DNA from: Haloferax marisrubri
GTDB lineage: Archaea > Halobacteriota > Halobacteria > Halobacteriales > Haloferacaceae
Length of the DNA: 64,000 nt
Reading direction: 5' to 3'
NCBI RefSeq assembly: GCF_001469875.2
Contig: NZ_LOPW02000022.1
Coordinates: forward strand, 73,829-137,828
Shown here: piece after piece, positions 27,027-39,433 of the stretch
Numbering within the stretch: position 1 is the first letter of the stretch
Layout: every line of letters starts with the position of its first letter
Program-made: the position numbers and the translations under genes
The notes under the pieces: model-generated
Databases searched by the model: none
Told to the model about the DNA's origin: nothing
The model's input: only the letters and a program-made list of their open reading frames with translations

Positions 27027-27434
27027 TCAGGCGATGGTGGCGACGACCGAACCGACCACGGTCGCCCCGAGCATCACGCCGAGGCCGAACCCGAGAATCC
27101 GGGCCATCGCCCGCCGAGCGTCTCGTTCTGTCCACCCCGTATCGGTGTCGAGGTGCGTCTGCATCGACTCGATACCGCGGCCGAGCGCGACCGCCCCGGA
27201 CCAGCCGAGGAGGCCGAACCCGAACGCGAGCGACCCGAGCGCGAACGTCGTCTCGACGCTCCCGGCGAAGTCACCGACGACCAGCATGGCGGCCAGCCAG
27301 ACGGCGGCGATGAGCGCGCCCGCGAGCGCCGCGGTGCCGACGAGGCGGAGGCGAATCGCCGCCCGCTCGCGTGCGGGGGGCGCATCCACGTCCGCGTCCG
27401 CGTCCGCGGCCGGCGGCTCCGGTGGCGCTGACAC
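27027..27434 (-). CDS. Small membrane protein, unknown
   Basis: 135 residues. An acidic Pro/Ala/Asp N-terminus (PPAADADADVDAPP) is followed by four TM segments (LVGTAALAGALIAAVWLAAM; LGSLAFGFGLLGWSGAVALG; and a last ILGFGLGVMLGATVVGSVVA). RGIESMQTHLDTDTGWTERD forms a soluble loop. No domain recognised. It begins six bases after the dppC-like stop on the same strand, so it may ride on the ABC operon. Confidence 0.6.
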   Translation of the reverse strand: MSAPPEPPAADADADVDAPPARERAAIRLRLVGTAALAGALIAAVWLAAMLVVGDFAGSVETTFALGSLAFGFGLLGWSGAVALGRGIESMQTHLDTDTGWTERDARRAMARILGFGLGVMLGATVVGSVVATIA

Positions 27435-27440
27435 GGTCGA

Positions 27441-28376
27441 TCAGTCGACCGCTTCGCGCATCCGCGGGTCGAGCGCGTCGCGCATGCCGTCGCCGAGGAG
27501 GTTGAACCCCAGCACGGTGAGCGCGAGGAAGAACCCGGGGAAGAACGACCACCACCAGACGCCCGTGAGCAGGCCCTGGCTCACGCCGTTCGAGAGCATG
27601 AGGCCCCACGAGGGCGTGCCGGCCTCGGCACCGAAGCCGAGGAACGACAGCGCCGCGAGGTCGATGATGGCAAGCCCGAAGTTGAGCGTGCTCTGGACCG
27701 TGATGGGCGCGAGGCAGTTCGGCAGGACGTGCCGAACCAACACGCGCGGGTCGGCCGCGCCGAGTGCGACCGTCGCGTCGATGTACTCGTTTTCGAGCAC
27801 GGTCAGCGCGGCCCCGCGGACGACGCGGGCGAACCGCGGCGTGTAGACGAGCGTCAGCGCGGCGACCGCCCGCCACAGCCCGAGGTCGTCGGGGAAGATG
27901 GCGACGAGCGCCAGCGCCAACAGCAGCGACGGGAACGCGAGCAGCACGTCCATCGTCCGCATGATGACGTTGTCGGTCACGTCGCTGTAGTAGGCGGCGA
28001 CGATGCCGAGGCCGACGCCGAGGACGGTCGAGGCGGCGACCGTCACGGTGCCGAACAGCATCGCGTACCACGCGCCGTAGGCAACCCGCGGCAGGAGACT
28101 CCGGGCCTGCCCGTCGGTGCCGAAGGGGAAGTCGAGGCTCGGCGCGGCGCGGTTCGGGTTCGTCCCGAGTTGCGACTGCGTGATGACCTCGAGGTCCAAG
28201 AACAGCCGCGCGTACAGCGCGATGACCACCATCGCGACGATGATGGCGATACCGGCGAGCGCGAGGCGGTTCGACAGCAGTCGGGAGACGAACGGCGACG
28301 CGGTCAGGCGGTCGATGAGCCCGCGCTGGTCGACGTCGGTCGCCGTCTCGTTCGTGGTCGTGGTTTCCGTGCTCAT
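27441..28376 (-). CDS. Dipeptide/oligopeptide ABC permease, DppC-like
   Basis: 311 residues with six TM helices. The N-terminal hydrophilic part has a DppC-type first helix (RLALAGIAIIVAMVVIALYA) and a periplasm-facing loop with NRAAPSLDFPFGTDGQARSL, a family hallmark. The EAA loop appears as EYIDATVALGAADPRVLVRH, where the ATPase docks. It begins inside the end of the DppB-like gene (4-base overlap). Substrate is likely peptides, though haloarchaeal members may also move other solutes. Confidence 0.9.
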   Translation of the reverse strand: MSTETTTTNETATDVDQRGLIDRLTASPFVSRLLSNRLALAGIAIIVAMVVIALYARLFLDLEVITQSQLGTNPNRAAPSLDFPFGTDGQARSLLPRVAYGAWYAMLFGTVTVAASTVLGVGLGIVAAYYSDVTDNVIMRTMDVLLAFPSLLLALALVAIFPDDLGLWRAVAALTLVYTPRFARVVRGAALTVLENEYIDATVALGAADPRVLVRHVLPNCLAPITVQSTLNFGLAIIDLAALSFLGFGAEAGTPSWGLMLSNGVSQGLLTGVWWWSFFPGFFLALTVLGFNLLGDGMRDALDPRMREAVD

Positions 28377-29392
28377 TGTTCGATCCGCGGGTCAAGGATG
28401 GAGTAGGTGATGTCGACGCCGAGGTTGACCAGCGTGAACAGGAACGCGAAGGTCAGGACCGTCCCCTGGACGATGGGGTAGTCGCCGACCTTGATGGCCT
28501 CGACCAAGAGCGTCCCGATGCCGCCGATAGCGAACACCGTCTCCGTGAGTACTGCGCCGCCGAGCAGGCCACCGAACTGGATGCCGATGACCGTGATGAC
28601 GGGAATCATCGCGTTGCGGAAGCCGTGTTTCAGGACCGTAATCTTCGAGCCTTGGCCCTTCGCGCGGGCGGTTCGCATGTAGTCCTGCCGGATGACCTCC
28701 AGCATCGACGAGCGCATCATCCGAGAGATGAGCGCCATCGAGTAGACGCCGATGACCGACGCCGGGAGAATCATGTGGCGAACCGCGGAGACGAACATCT
28801 CCCAGTTGCCCGCGATGAGGGTGTCGACCGTGACGAGCCCCGTCACCCGGATGGCCTCGACGTTGTAGAGGACCGAGATGCGGCCGCTCGTCGGGAGCCA
28901 CCCGAGCACCTGCGCGAACAGCAGGATGAGAAGCGGGCCGCTCCAGAAGATGGGCACGCTGATGCCGGCGAGCGCGCCGATGCGGGTCAGGTGGTCCGTG
29001 ATGCTGTCCTGCTTGACGGCGCTCAGGATGCCGAGCGGGATGCCCAGCGAGATGCCGATGAGCTGGCCGTAGATGGCGAGTTCGAGCGTGACCGGCAGCT
29101 TGTTGGCGAGCACCTCGCGGACCGCGGTGTTCCGCTGGATGATGAAGGACTCGCCGAACTGGAACTGCGCGGCGTCGAGGAGGAACCGCCCGTACTGCAC
29201 CCAGATGGGGTCGTTCAGGCCGAGGCTCTCTTCGACCTGCCGGACGAACTCCTCGCTGGCGCGCTCGCCCGCGATGGTGAGCGCCGGGTCGCCCGGCGAG
29301 AGGTGCAGGATGGAGAAGACGAGCGACGCCACTCCCACCAGCACGGGGACGAGCAACAGCAGCCGCTTGAGTACGAATCGTGTGGAAATCAT
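28373..29392 (-). CDS. Dipeptide/oligopeptide ABC permease, DppB-like
   Basis: 339 residues. MISTRFVLKRLLLLVPVLVG begins the first TM helix, the segment ILHLSPGDPALTIAGERASE matches DppB, and the EAA loop is RQDYMRTARAKGQGSKITVL. Five more TM helices follow. It pairs with the DppC-like permease downstream (ATGA overlap) and follows the binding protein by 25 bases. Confidence 0.92.
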   Translation of the reverse strand: MISTRFVLKRLLLLVPVLVGVASLVFSILHLSPGDPALTIAGERASEEFVRQVEESLGLNDPIWVQYGRFLLDAAQFQFGESFIIQRNTAVREVLANKLPVTLELAIYGQLIGISLGIPLGILSAVKQDSITDHLTRIGALAGISVPIFWSGPLLILLFAQVLGWLPTSGRISVLYNVEAIRVTGLVTVDTLIAGNWEMFVSAVRHMILPASVIGVYSMALISRMMRSSMLEVIRQDYMRTARAKGQGSKITVLKHGFRNAMIPVITVIGIQFGGLLGGAVLTETVFAIGGIGTLLVEAIKVGDYPIVQGTVLTFAFLFTLVNLGVDITYSILDPRIEQ

Positions 29393-29417
29393 GAAAGTCG
29401 AAAACGCGGTCAGTCCC

Positions 29418-31142
29418 TCAGTTCAGGCTGACCAGGTTGAGGTACGGACCGCTGATGGCGGCGATCTGGAACCCGCTGACGCGGTTGGAGACGCCGCGAA
29501 GCTCGTCCGCGTAGTCGAGGTAGACCCACGGGGCCTCGTCGTGTGCAATCTGGTTCGCCTCGTTGTACAGCGACTCGCGCTCGGCCTCGTCGTAGGTGCT
29601 CTGGCCCTGCTCGACGAGGTCCATGTACTCGCGGTTCGCCCACGCCGAGCGGTTACTGGTGTTGTAGCCTTCGGCGTCGAAGCTAACCCAGTCCTGTCCC
29701 TCCGTGAGTTCGCTCTCTTCTACCTGCGGGTGCAGGAGGACGTACATGAAGTTGTCCGGGTCGGCGTTGTCGGTGTACCAGCCGAGGAAACACGCGTCGT
29801 GGCGGCCCTGGGCGGTGTACTCGAGGAACGGTCCGAACGACTGCTGGTTGATGTCGACTTCGATGCCGACGTCGCCGAGGTTGGACGCGACGGTCTCGGC
29901 GGTCTGAATCGGCGACGGGTTGTAGCCGCGGGGGTTCTGGAACGTCGCCAGTTCGAACGAGAAGCCGTCACCGTAGCCGGCCTCTTCGAGGAGGCGCTGG
30001 GCCTCCTCGGGGTCGTACGGGTACGGGTCGATGTCGTCGTTGTGACCGAGGACGTTCGGCGGGAGCGGCTGGCTCGCCTGCGTCGCGAAGCCCGAGTAAA
30101 TCTCGTTGACGATGGCTTCGGTGTTGATGGCGTGGCTGACGGCCTGCCGGACGCGGCGGTCGCGGAACTCCTCGCGGCTCGCCATGTTGAACGCCATGTA
30201 GCCGATGTTGATACCCTCGGTGCGGACGAGGTTCGCGTTGCTGGCGTTTTCGACCTGGACGGACGACTGCGCGCCGAGCCCGTCGATGATGTCGAGTTCG
30301 CCCGATGCGAGCGACTGGGCGCGCGTCGAGTTCTGCCCGATAGTGACGAAGACGACCTCGTCCACGTTCGGCCCGTCGCCCCAGTACTCGGAGTTGGCTT
30401 CGAGGCGGATGAGCTCGTTTGCGTCGTCGAGGTTGCTCAACTGGAACGGACCCGTGCCGACGGGGTTCGAACTGAGTTCCGTGCCGTACTCCTCGATTGC
30501 GGCGAGGGAGTGCACCGACGCCGCGAACATCGCCAGGTTACGCAGGAACGGCGCGTACGACTGGGTCAGCTGAATCGTCATCGAGTAGTCGCCGTCGACC
30601 TGAATCTCGTCGATCCACGAGCCGAGGGTGAACGGCCCGTACGCCGAGACGTAGTCGTCGCCGGCGTAGTACTCGTAGTCGCTGTCGACGAAGCGGCGAT
30701 AGGTCGCCACGAAGTCCTCCGCCGTGAACTCCTCGCCGTTGTGGAACATCACGCCCTCGCGGAGCGTGATGGAGGCCGACTGGCCCTCGAGGGAGTACTC
30801 GGTGGCGAGTCCCTGCGTCAGCGTGGACTGGCCCGGCTCGAAGTTGATGAGCGTGTCGTAGATCTGTTCGGTCACCTTCGCGACCTCGCCGCTCGTGCTG
30901 TTCTGGAAGTCGAGCGTCGGCGAGTGACTGCCGCGACCGTAGCGGAGGACCGACGTGGACCCGTCGTCCTCGGTCTCCGTCTGGGTCTGGTCCGTCTCGC
31001 CCTCGCCGGTCGTCTCGCCGGAGTCGGTCGTGGTGTCCTCACCGCCGCCGCCGGAACAACCCGCGAGTCCGGCCGTCGCCGCAGCGGTCCCTGCAGCCGT
31101 CAGGAACCGACGACGCGAAAGTTCATTGCCATCTTGTGACAT
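29418..31142 (-). CDS. Peptide ABC transporter substrate-binding lipoprotein (SBP family 5)
   Basis: 574 residues from ATG 31140-31142. The Tat signal SRRRFLTAAGTAAATAGL is followed by the lipobox GLAGC, so the mature protein is a membrane-anchored lipoprotein. A Thr/Glu/Asp linker precedes the family 5 domain, which has YSLEGQSASITLREGVMFHN near residue 105 and VRQAVSHAINTEAIVNEIYS near residue 300. It delivers peptides or related solutes to the DppBC-like permeases encoded next. Confidence 0.93.
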   Translation of the reverse strand: MSQDGNELSRRRFLTAAGTAAATAGLAGCSGGGGEDTTTDSGETTGEGETDQTQTETEDDGSTSVLRYGRGSHSPTLDFQNSTSGEVAKVTEQIYDTLINFEPGQSTLTQGLATEYSLEGQSASITLREGVMFHNGEEFTAEDFVATYRRFVDSDYEYYAGDDYVSAYGPFTLGSWIDEIQVDGDYSMTIQLTQSYAPFLRNLAMFAASVHSLAAIEEYGTELSSNPVGTGPFQLSNLDDANELIRLEANSEYWGDGPNVDEVVFVTIGQNSTRAQSLASGELDIIDGLGAQSSVQVENASNANLVRTEGINIGYMAFNMASREEFRDRRVRQAVSHAINTEAIVNEIYSGFATQASQPLPPNVLGHNDDIDPYPYDPEEAQRLLEEAGYGDGFSFELATFQNPRGYNPSPIQTAETVASNLGDVGIEVDINQQSFGPFLEYTAQGRHDACFLGWYTDNADPDNFMYVLLHPQVEESELTEGQDWVSFDAEGYNTSNRSAWANREYMDLVEQGQSTYDEAERESLYNEANQIAHDEAPWVYLDYADELRGVSNRVSGFQIAAISGPYLNLVSLN

Positions 31143-31164
31143 ACGTGTACCTATCAATGGCACC

Positions 31165-31176
31165 CTATAAAAATAA
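31165..31176 (-). promoter_or_regulatory. TATA element of the peptide ABC operon
   Basis: Read on the minus strand, TTATTTTTATAG at 31165-31176 is centred about 28 bases before the binding-protein ATG at 31142. It is the only long A/T run in that intergenic stretch and would give a near-leaderless mRNA covering the binding protein and the two permeases. Confidence 0.6.
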
Positions 31177-31290
31177 CGAAGCGATGAGAGCAGGAACGAG
31201 AGACACCGGCGACCTGTTCCGGTAAAAATACGGGACAATCAAAAAACGTCGGATAGGTGACGAGAGGCCGTATAGCCCCCGACGCGCCGT

Positions 31291-33993
<2,703 letters not shown>

Positions 33994-34160
33994 TGAATGG
34001 GAATGACCTGCATGGAGTGAAATACCTTTTCAATTTTTGCCAATTGATAGATAGCGGTCATAATGGTCATTGGCCTGCGGTCGCCCGCGTGACGCGCGAA
34101 AGCGGGCGACGGCGGCGGGAGAAGCCAAAGTTTAGGTAGCGGACTCCGACACCATGCCGC

Positions 34161-34670
34161 ATGGAAGAACATCCGCTCTCGGACGAGTCGGGCACGTGGG
34201 AGACCGTGGTCGAAGAGTGCGAGGCGCTCGCTGACGACTATCGGGAGCGAGACTGGACCGTCGTCGTCGCCCTGCCGGGTGACGTGGTTCCCGTCCCCGG
34301 GACGGGCGACGAAGTGGTCGAGCACGTCGGCCTCGACGTGGTCGTCGGCGACGACGTGTACCCCGACCTCGAAGCCGCCGTCGAGGGCGCGACGTTCGAC
34401 GAGTACGAGGCGTTCCGCGCGGTCACCGGCGGCCTCGTCTACCTCGCGCTCGTCGTCCGCGCCACCGACGACGAAGTCGCCGTCTGCCTCCCCTTGTACT
34501 ACCGCCTCGCGGAGTCCGAACGCATGTTCTCGCTGCTCGACGCCGGCGAGACGATGCGCACGAAGGTCCACCCGCTCGACCCCGACAAGGGCGTCGAGTT
34601 CGTCCACGAGGACCCCGACCCGCTGCTCCCGCCGGACTGGGACGCCGACCTCTCTGACGAGTTCGCGTAA
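34161..34670 (+). CDS. Uncharacterised haloarchaeal soluble protein
   Basis: 169 residues, acidic, with no TM helix. Blocks include WETVVEECEALADDYRERDW, then VVVALPGDVVPVP, and the hydrophobic run VTGGLVYLALVVRATDDEVA, ending in an acidic PDPLLPPDWDADLSDEFA. It has the look of a conserved haloarchaeal DUF, but I do not recognise it with certainty. Single gene, divergent from the ATPase gene (168-base gap). Confidence 0.6.
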   Translation: MEEHPLSDESGTWETVVEECEALADDYRERDWTVVVALPGDVVPVPGTGDEVVEHVGLDVVVGDDVYPDLEAAVEGATFDEYEAFRAVTGGLVYLALVVRATDDEVAVCLPLYYRLAESERMFSLLDAGETMRTKVHPLDPDKGVEFVHEDPDPLLPPDWDADLSDEFA

Positions 34671-34765
34671 TCGTCGCGTCGCCGACTACCGAACACCGCT
34701 GGATGCAGACTGAACTGAACTGAACTGTACCGAGTCTCGAACAGGACCCGACGCCGCCCCCACCG

Positions 34766-36463
34766 TCAGTCGTGTCCCGATGCGATGACGAACTCGAACC
34801 GCGCGCCACCCGCGTCGCTCTCGGTGACGAGCGTCTCCCAGCCGTGTGCACTCGCAACCTCAGCGACGATTGCCAGTCCTAACCCCGTTCCCTCTCGGTT
34901 TGTCGAGTACCCGCTCTCGAAGACGTGTTCTCGCTGTTCGACGGGAATCCCGCGGCCAGTATCGGCGACGTAAAAACCACGGTGGTCCGGGAGGTCGCCG
35001 ACGGTGATCTGGACGCCCGTTCCCCCGTGTTCGACAGCATTGCGAAACACATTCTCGAGGAGTTCCAGGAACCGGCTTCGGTCGACGTCGAGTCGTTGGT
35101 CGGTGTTCACGACGAGCGTCGAGTGCGCCGCATCGATACTGCTCCACGCGTCGAACGCGAGCGTCGCTAACTCGAACGGCTCGGTCTCGTTAATCTCTCT
35201 GCCGGCCCGAGCGAGCAACAACAGTTCCTCGATAAGCGACTCCATCCGGTCGTGGGCGCGGGCCACAGTCGCGAGCGGGTCAGTATCCCGGGCGTCTCGC
35301 TCGACGGCGAGCCATCCCTGTGCGACGTTGAGCGGGTTTCGGAGGTCGTGGCTGACGACCGACGCAAACTGCTCTAACCGCTGATTCTGTGCCTCGATGT
35401 CGTGTTCCCGTCGTTTCCGGTCGGTGACGTCACGGAAGACGAAGAGGTGTCCAATCTGCTGTTCGGCGGCGTTCTCTCCGCTGGTCGGCCGCACCCCGCG
35501 CGGGAGGATTTGAGACACGTCGAGTTCGTAGTAGCGCAGTTGACCGTCGATGTCCGCGGCAATCTCGATCGGGGCCCTCGTCTCGTAGAGATCTGGCAGC
35601 GACAGGGCGGGATACGACGAAAAAACCGTCTCGACCGTCGACCCGATGGCATCGCAGGGGATGTCGAAGAGGAGCTTTGCTTGCCGATTGAAATCGACGA
35701 CGCGAGCGTCCATATCGATTGCGAGCACCGCGTCGTTCATGTTCTCGAGCAGCGTCTCGCGGGCGATCGGAACGAAGTCGAGGAAGTCGGCCTCGAAGAG
35801 CGCCCAGACGCTGATTCCCGCGCCGATAGCGATACCGACGACGCCGAAATCGAATCCGGGAACCGTGACGATGTCGAGTACCTCCAACAGCGCCGTTCCG
35901 ACCGGCAGGACTCCGGCGATAACGAGGACGAGCGACTGGATTTCGACGACCCGCCGTCGCGTCGCGGCCTGTCGGTACGCGAAGTGCAGGCCGACGACGA
36001 CCAGGCCGAGTTTCCAGGCCGCATGAACGTACAGCAGGAAGCCCGGTGTCGGGTCGAGTAAGCCGAGCGCAGAGACGCTCGACTCGGCGCTGATGTACCA
36101 CTGGTGGAGCGGATTCGTCACGATACTCACCCACTCGAACAACACCAGTCCGAAGACGACCGCTCGAACGCGGGTCGTCTCCCACCACGTGTGGCCCGTG
36201 TACTCGACGACGGCGTAGAACCACGCGACCGTTGCCAGCGGGGCGACGCCGTAGACGACGAACTGCGCGGCCCACGTGATGTTCGGGGCCGCGACAAACG
36301 ACGCCGTCGCGGTTGCGAACGCCCAGATAGCCGCAGTCACGCCCATCATGAAAAGCGGCGTGCCGGCGGGACGGTCCCGGTACTGCCACGAAAGCCCGGC
36401 GACGACGAGACACAGACAGCCGATACATGCCTCTAGCAGAGAGGCGGTACTCGGCGAAATCAT
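34766..36463 (-). CDS. 7TM-PAS sensor histidine kinase
   Basis: 565 residues. Seven TM helices in the first 225 residues match the archaeal histidine kinase 7TM sensor module (SFVAAPNITWAAQFVVYGVA; ATVAWFYAVVEYTGHTWW; TNPLHQWYIS). A PAS domain follows (LENMNDAVLAIDMDARVVDF), then the H-box FASVVSHDLRNPLNVAQGW near 370, and the catalytic domain with LLENVFRNAVEHGG, VADTGRGIPVEQ and REGTGLGLAIVAEVASAHG. No response regulator adjacent, so an orphan kinase. Confidence 0.9.
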   Translation of the reverse strand: MISPSTASLLEACIGCLCLVVAGLSWQYRDRPAGTPLFMMGVTAAIWAFATATASFVAAPNITWAAQFVVYGVAPLATVAWFYAVVEYTGHTWWETTRVRAVVFGLVLFEWVSIVTNPLHQWYISAESSVSALGLLDPTPGFLLYVHAAWKLGLVVVGLHFAYRQAATRRRVVEIQSLVLVIAGVLPVGTALLEVLDIVTVPGFDFGVVGIAIGAGISVWALFEADFLDFVPIARETLLENMNDAVLAIDMDARVVDFNRQAKLLFDIPCDAIGSTVETVFSSYPALSLPDLYETRAPIEIAADIDGQLRYYELDVSQILPRGVRPTSGENAAEQQIGHLFVFRDVTDRKRREHDIEAQNQRLEQFASVVSHDLRNPLNVAQGWLAVERDARDTDPLATVARAHDRMESLIEELLLLARAGREINETEPFELATLAFDAWSSIDAAHSTLVVNTDQRLDVDRSRFLELLENVFRNAVEHGGTGVQITVGDLPDHRGFYVADTGRGIPVEQREHVFESGYSTNREGTGLGLAIVAEVASAHGWETLVTESDAGGARFEFVIASGHD

Positions 36464-36646
36464 CGTGAGAGACCCATTGCGGCGAACGTATCTGCGGCTT
36501 CGATTCGATTATGACGGCTTCCGTGCGACGCCCCCACGGGGAGCGTCTCCGTCGTATCGTCAGCAAAGTGTACGTTCCCAATCGTCTTGAATTATCCGTT
36601 GCGTGATATCTGTCTCTCGCGCCGTTGGAATCGGTCGCCGTCAGGG

Positions 36647-38047
36647 CTATGGCGCGATATTCTGATTCACACGGAACAGGTTCTCCGGGTCGTACCGGCG
36701 TTTCAGTTCGACCAGCCGGTCGTAGTTGTCTCCGAAGGCGGCGCGAACGCGCTCGTTCCCCTCGCGACTGAGGAAGTTCACGTAGACGCCGTCGGAGAGG
36801 TTGGGCGCGATCGCCGCGAAGAACGCCCGCGTCCACGCGATGTGTTCGTCGTCCTCGTCGGCGTCCGCCCACCGCGTGAAGATGTTGAACGAGTAGCCCG
36901 CGTCGCGGTGGGGGTACGCGGACGCCCCCGAGTCGGGGCGCGAAATCGCGCCTCCCAGATGCTCGATGACGATGGACGTGTACGGCGACGTCACCGCGTT
37001 CGCGTACTCGACGAGCGTCTCGATGGCCTCGTCGGAGAGTCCGGCTTCGCCGACGAACTGAGACTTCCAGTAGTTCCGGTAGCCCGGCGGGTACACGTCG
37101 TCGAAGAGTCCCTGAAACGCCGTGTATCGGCGCGGCTCGACGAGGTCGACAAGCGGCTCTCGAAACTCCCGGAGCGGCCGAATCGCCCGTTCGCCGTCCT
37201 CGATGGGACCCGCATAGCACAGGTAGGCGGTGACGATTCGCTCGCCACGGATGTCCGCCGGGACGAACGACGCGGACGGCGCGGTCCTGACGGAGGCGTA
37301 ACAGCAGAGTTCCTCGGGGGCCGATGCCGTGAACTCCCGGTGGAATCGCAAGAGGTCGCCGGCGGCCTCGAACGGGTAGGCCAGCACCCCCGCGAGGACC
37401 GTCGGCCCGACCTCGTGAAGGGCGAACTCGAAGGCGGTCACGACCCCGAAGTTGCCGCCGCCACCACGGAGTCCCCAGAAGAGGTCCGCGTGCTCGTCGT
37501 CGCTCGCGTGACGGACCGCGCCGTCGGCCGTGACGATTTCGACCGCCCGGAGGTTATCGATGGCGAGTCCGTGCGAACGGCTGAGCCATCCCCACCCGCC
37601 ACCGAGGGTCAACCCGGCGACCCCTGTCGTCGAGACGATGCCACTCGGCGTGGCGAGGCCGTGGGCCTGCGTCGCGCGGTCGAACTCCCCGACGGTGACG
37701 CCCGGTTCGACTCGGGCAGTCCTGGTCTCCACATCCACCTCGACCGCCGTCAGCAACGAGCAGTCGAGCAGCAGTCCGCCGTCACAGACGCCGTTCCCGG
37801 CGACGTTGTGGCCGCCGCCCTGCACCGCGAGTGACAGTCCGTGCCGACGGGCGAACTCGACGGCGACGACGACGTCGTTCGTGTCCGCCGGCCGGACGAC
37901 GACTGCGGGGTAGCGGTCGACCATCGCGTTCCAGACCGTGCGCGCCGCTCGGTAGTCGCCATCTGCTGGACCGAGTGCATCGCCGTGGAGACGAGCGTCG
38001 AGGTCGCGGATGGCGGTGTCGTCCACCGCTGGGTTATCTCGGTCCAT
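36647..38047 (-). CDS. FAD-linked oxidoreductase (berberine-bridge type)
   Basis: 466 residues. The PCMH FAD domain has VAVEFARRHGLSLAVQGGGH near residue 65, where the GGGHN histidine is a covalent FAD attachment candidate. GVAGLTLGGGWGWLSRSHGL follows near 150 and RGGGGNFGVVTAFEFALHEV near 200. The C-terminal berberine-like element reads YDRLVELKRRYDPENLFRVN. Such enzymes oxidise sugars, alkaloids or alcohols with oxygen; the substrate here is unknown. No signal peptide. Confidence 0.88.
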   Translation of the reverse strand: MDRDNPAVDDTAIRDLDARLHGDALGPADGDYRAARTVWNAMVDRYPAVVVRPADTNDVVVAVEFARRHGLSLAVQGGGHNVAGNGVCDGGLLLDCSLLTAVEVDVETRTARVEPGVTVGEFDRATQAHGLATPSGIVSTTGVAGLTLGGGWGWLSRSHGLAIDNLRAVEIVTADGAVRHASDDEHADLFWGLRGGGGNFGVVTAFEFALHEVGPTVLAGVLAYPFEAAGDLLRFHREFTASAPEELCCYASVRTAPSASFVPADIRGERIVTAYLCYAGPIEDGERAIRPLREFREPLVDLVEPRRYTAFQGLFDDVYPPGYRNYWKSQFVGEAGLSDEAIETLVEYANAVTSPYTSIVIEHLGGAISRPDSGASAYPHRDAGYSFNIFTRWADADEDDEHIAWTRAFFAAIAPNLSDGVYVNFLSREGNERVRAAFGDNYDRLVELKRRYDPENLFRVNQNIAP

Positions 38048-38106
38048 ACCGTGTCTACAGACGTTGTCCGTCGGAATATGCGTTCCTCAGGGAAACGAGA
38101 GGTGGT

Positions 38107-38319
38107 TCAAGACGTGCTGACGAGTGGTGACGCCCGCTCGCCGTCAGTCTCGGTCAGTTCGGGTTCAGTACCGCTGTTCTCTCGGAGAAACGCGTTCAAT
38201 TCAGACGGGCTGAACGTGAGCGCCTCGCAGACGATACACGCCTCGGGGGCCGTCGGCGACGCGGTCGCGTGGACGACGCCGCAGTGCTGGCACACGTGCA
38301 GGTGGTTTCTGTCTCCCAT
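38107..38319 (-). CDS. Small rubredoxin-like zinc-binding protein
   Basis: 70 residues from ATG 38317-38319. HVCQHCGVVHATASP and EACIVCEALTF give two CxxC pairs 17 residues apart, a rubredoxin/zinc-ribbon arrangement, followed by an acidic low-complexity tail. Function unknown; electron transfer or structural zinc are the options. It lies 59 bases downstream of the FAD oxidoreductase start region on the same strand but is transcribed before it, so the two may share an mRNA. Confidence 0.6.
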   Translation of the reverse strand: MGDRNHLHVCQHCGVVHATASPTAPEACIVCEALTFSPSELNAFLRENSGTEPELTETDGERASPLVSTS

Positions 38320-38470
38320 ATGCACGTTCACAGAGGCGCTCGGACCACGTCATGATGCTTCCTGCAGAATCCACAGGGGGTGTGTGGCTTTCACCTCGTG
38401 AGCACGGCGCATCTGCCTGCGCTCCCGTCACAACGCGAACAGCTATGGATACGGCGTGCTACTATGTACC

Positions 38471-39295
38471 ATGGATGGGGCGCTCGACGATATCAGGTAC
38501 CTCGCGGACTCGCAGCACCGTCCGGTGGTGATTCGGATGCTCGCCGATGGTCGGTGCTCCAGAGCGGCGCTTCGGGAGGCGACCGGTGCCTCGTCGGCTA
38601 CTGTCGGCCGAATCGTACGGGCGTTCGAGGAGCGTGGCTGGCTCGTACGAGACGGGTCCCACTACTCGCTGACGGCGCTCGGGAGGTTCGTCGCAGCGTC
38701 GTTCTCACGCTTCCACGACGACATGGCGGTCGCACACGAACTGAACGAACTCCTCCCGTACGTGCCGCTCGACGAGATCGGTATCGGTGTCGAGCAACTG
38801 GCCGACGCGACCGTCACCCGCGCAACACAGTACAATCCGTTCGCCGTGGTCTCTCGCGTCCGCGAACTCGAACGAGTTTCCGAGGACGCGCGCAGTCTCA
38901 CCGACTTCTTTCCCGACCCGTGCATCGAGGGGCGATACAAATCCATCGTCCACGGCACGCAGACGTTCGAAGCGGTGTTCGCCCCGGTCGTCTTCGAGTC
39001 CGCGCTGGCCTCGGACTTCTCGGCGGAGTTCGAAGCCATCCTCGCCTCGGACCGCACAGACGTCTACGTGTACGAGGGAGCGATTTCACATCCCGTGATG
39101 GTCCACGACGGGGTCGGGTGTCTCGTCGTGCGGAACGACGTCGACGTCTCGATTGGCATGATCGAATCGGACGACGACGTGTTCCTCGAGTGGGTGACCG
39201 ACGTGTTCGAGAGCTATCGGGCCGACGCGACCCTGTTGACCGCTGAATACCTCACGGCACCGCTAGAAGACGTGCTCGCCCAGGTCTGCGGCTGA
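38471..39295 (+). CDS. HTH regulator with FilR1-type domain
   Basis: 274 residues from ATG 38471. An N-terminal winged helix (ATGASSATVGRIVRAFEERG; WLVRDGSHYSLTALGRFVA) binds DNA. The rest matches the FilR1/DUF1724 middle domain common in haloarchaeal regulators: RVRELERVSEDARSLTDFFP, then FEAVFAPVVFESALASDFS and VYEGAISHPVMVHDGVGCLV. Ligand unknown. Divergent from the zinc-ribbon/FAD oxidoreductase pair, which makes those genes plausible targets. Confidence 0.82.
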   Translation: MDGALDDIRYLADSQHRPVVIRMLADGRCSRAALREATGASSATVGRIVRAFEERGWLVRDGSHYSLTALGRFVAASFSRFHDDMAVAHELNELLPYVPLDEIGIGVEQLADATVTRATQYNPFAVVSRVRELERVSEDARSLTDFFPDPCIEGRYKSIVHGTQTFEAVFAPVVFESALASDFSAEFEAILASDRTDVYVYEGAISHPVMVHDGVGCLVVRNDVDVSIGMIESDDDVFLEWVTDVFESYRADATLLTAEYLTAPLEDVLAQVCG

Positions 39296-39433
39296 GCGCA
39301 CCGACCGCTCGCGACCAGCGGTCTCGATTGTCCCGCAGCGAAACGCGAGTCGCAGTCGAGGATTTCACCTAGTGAGCACCGCTCAGCAGGAATCATGACA
39401 ACTGTTCGCATCGAATAGACCGGTCGAAGCACC

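Noticed and set aside
34700-34735. Tandem TGAAC repeat after the uncharacterised gene
   Set aside because: Only about three units (ACTGAACTGAACTGAACTG); too short to call a functional repeat.
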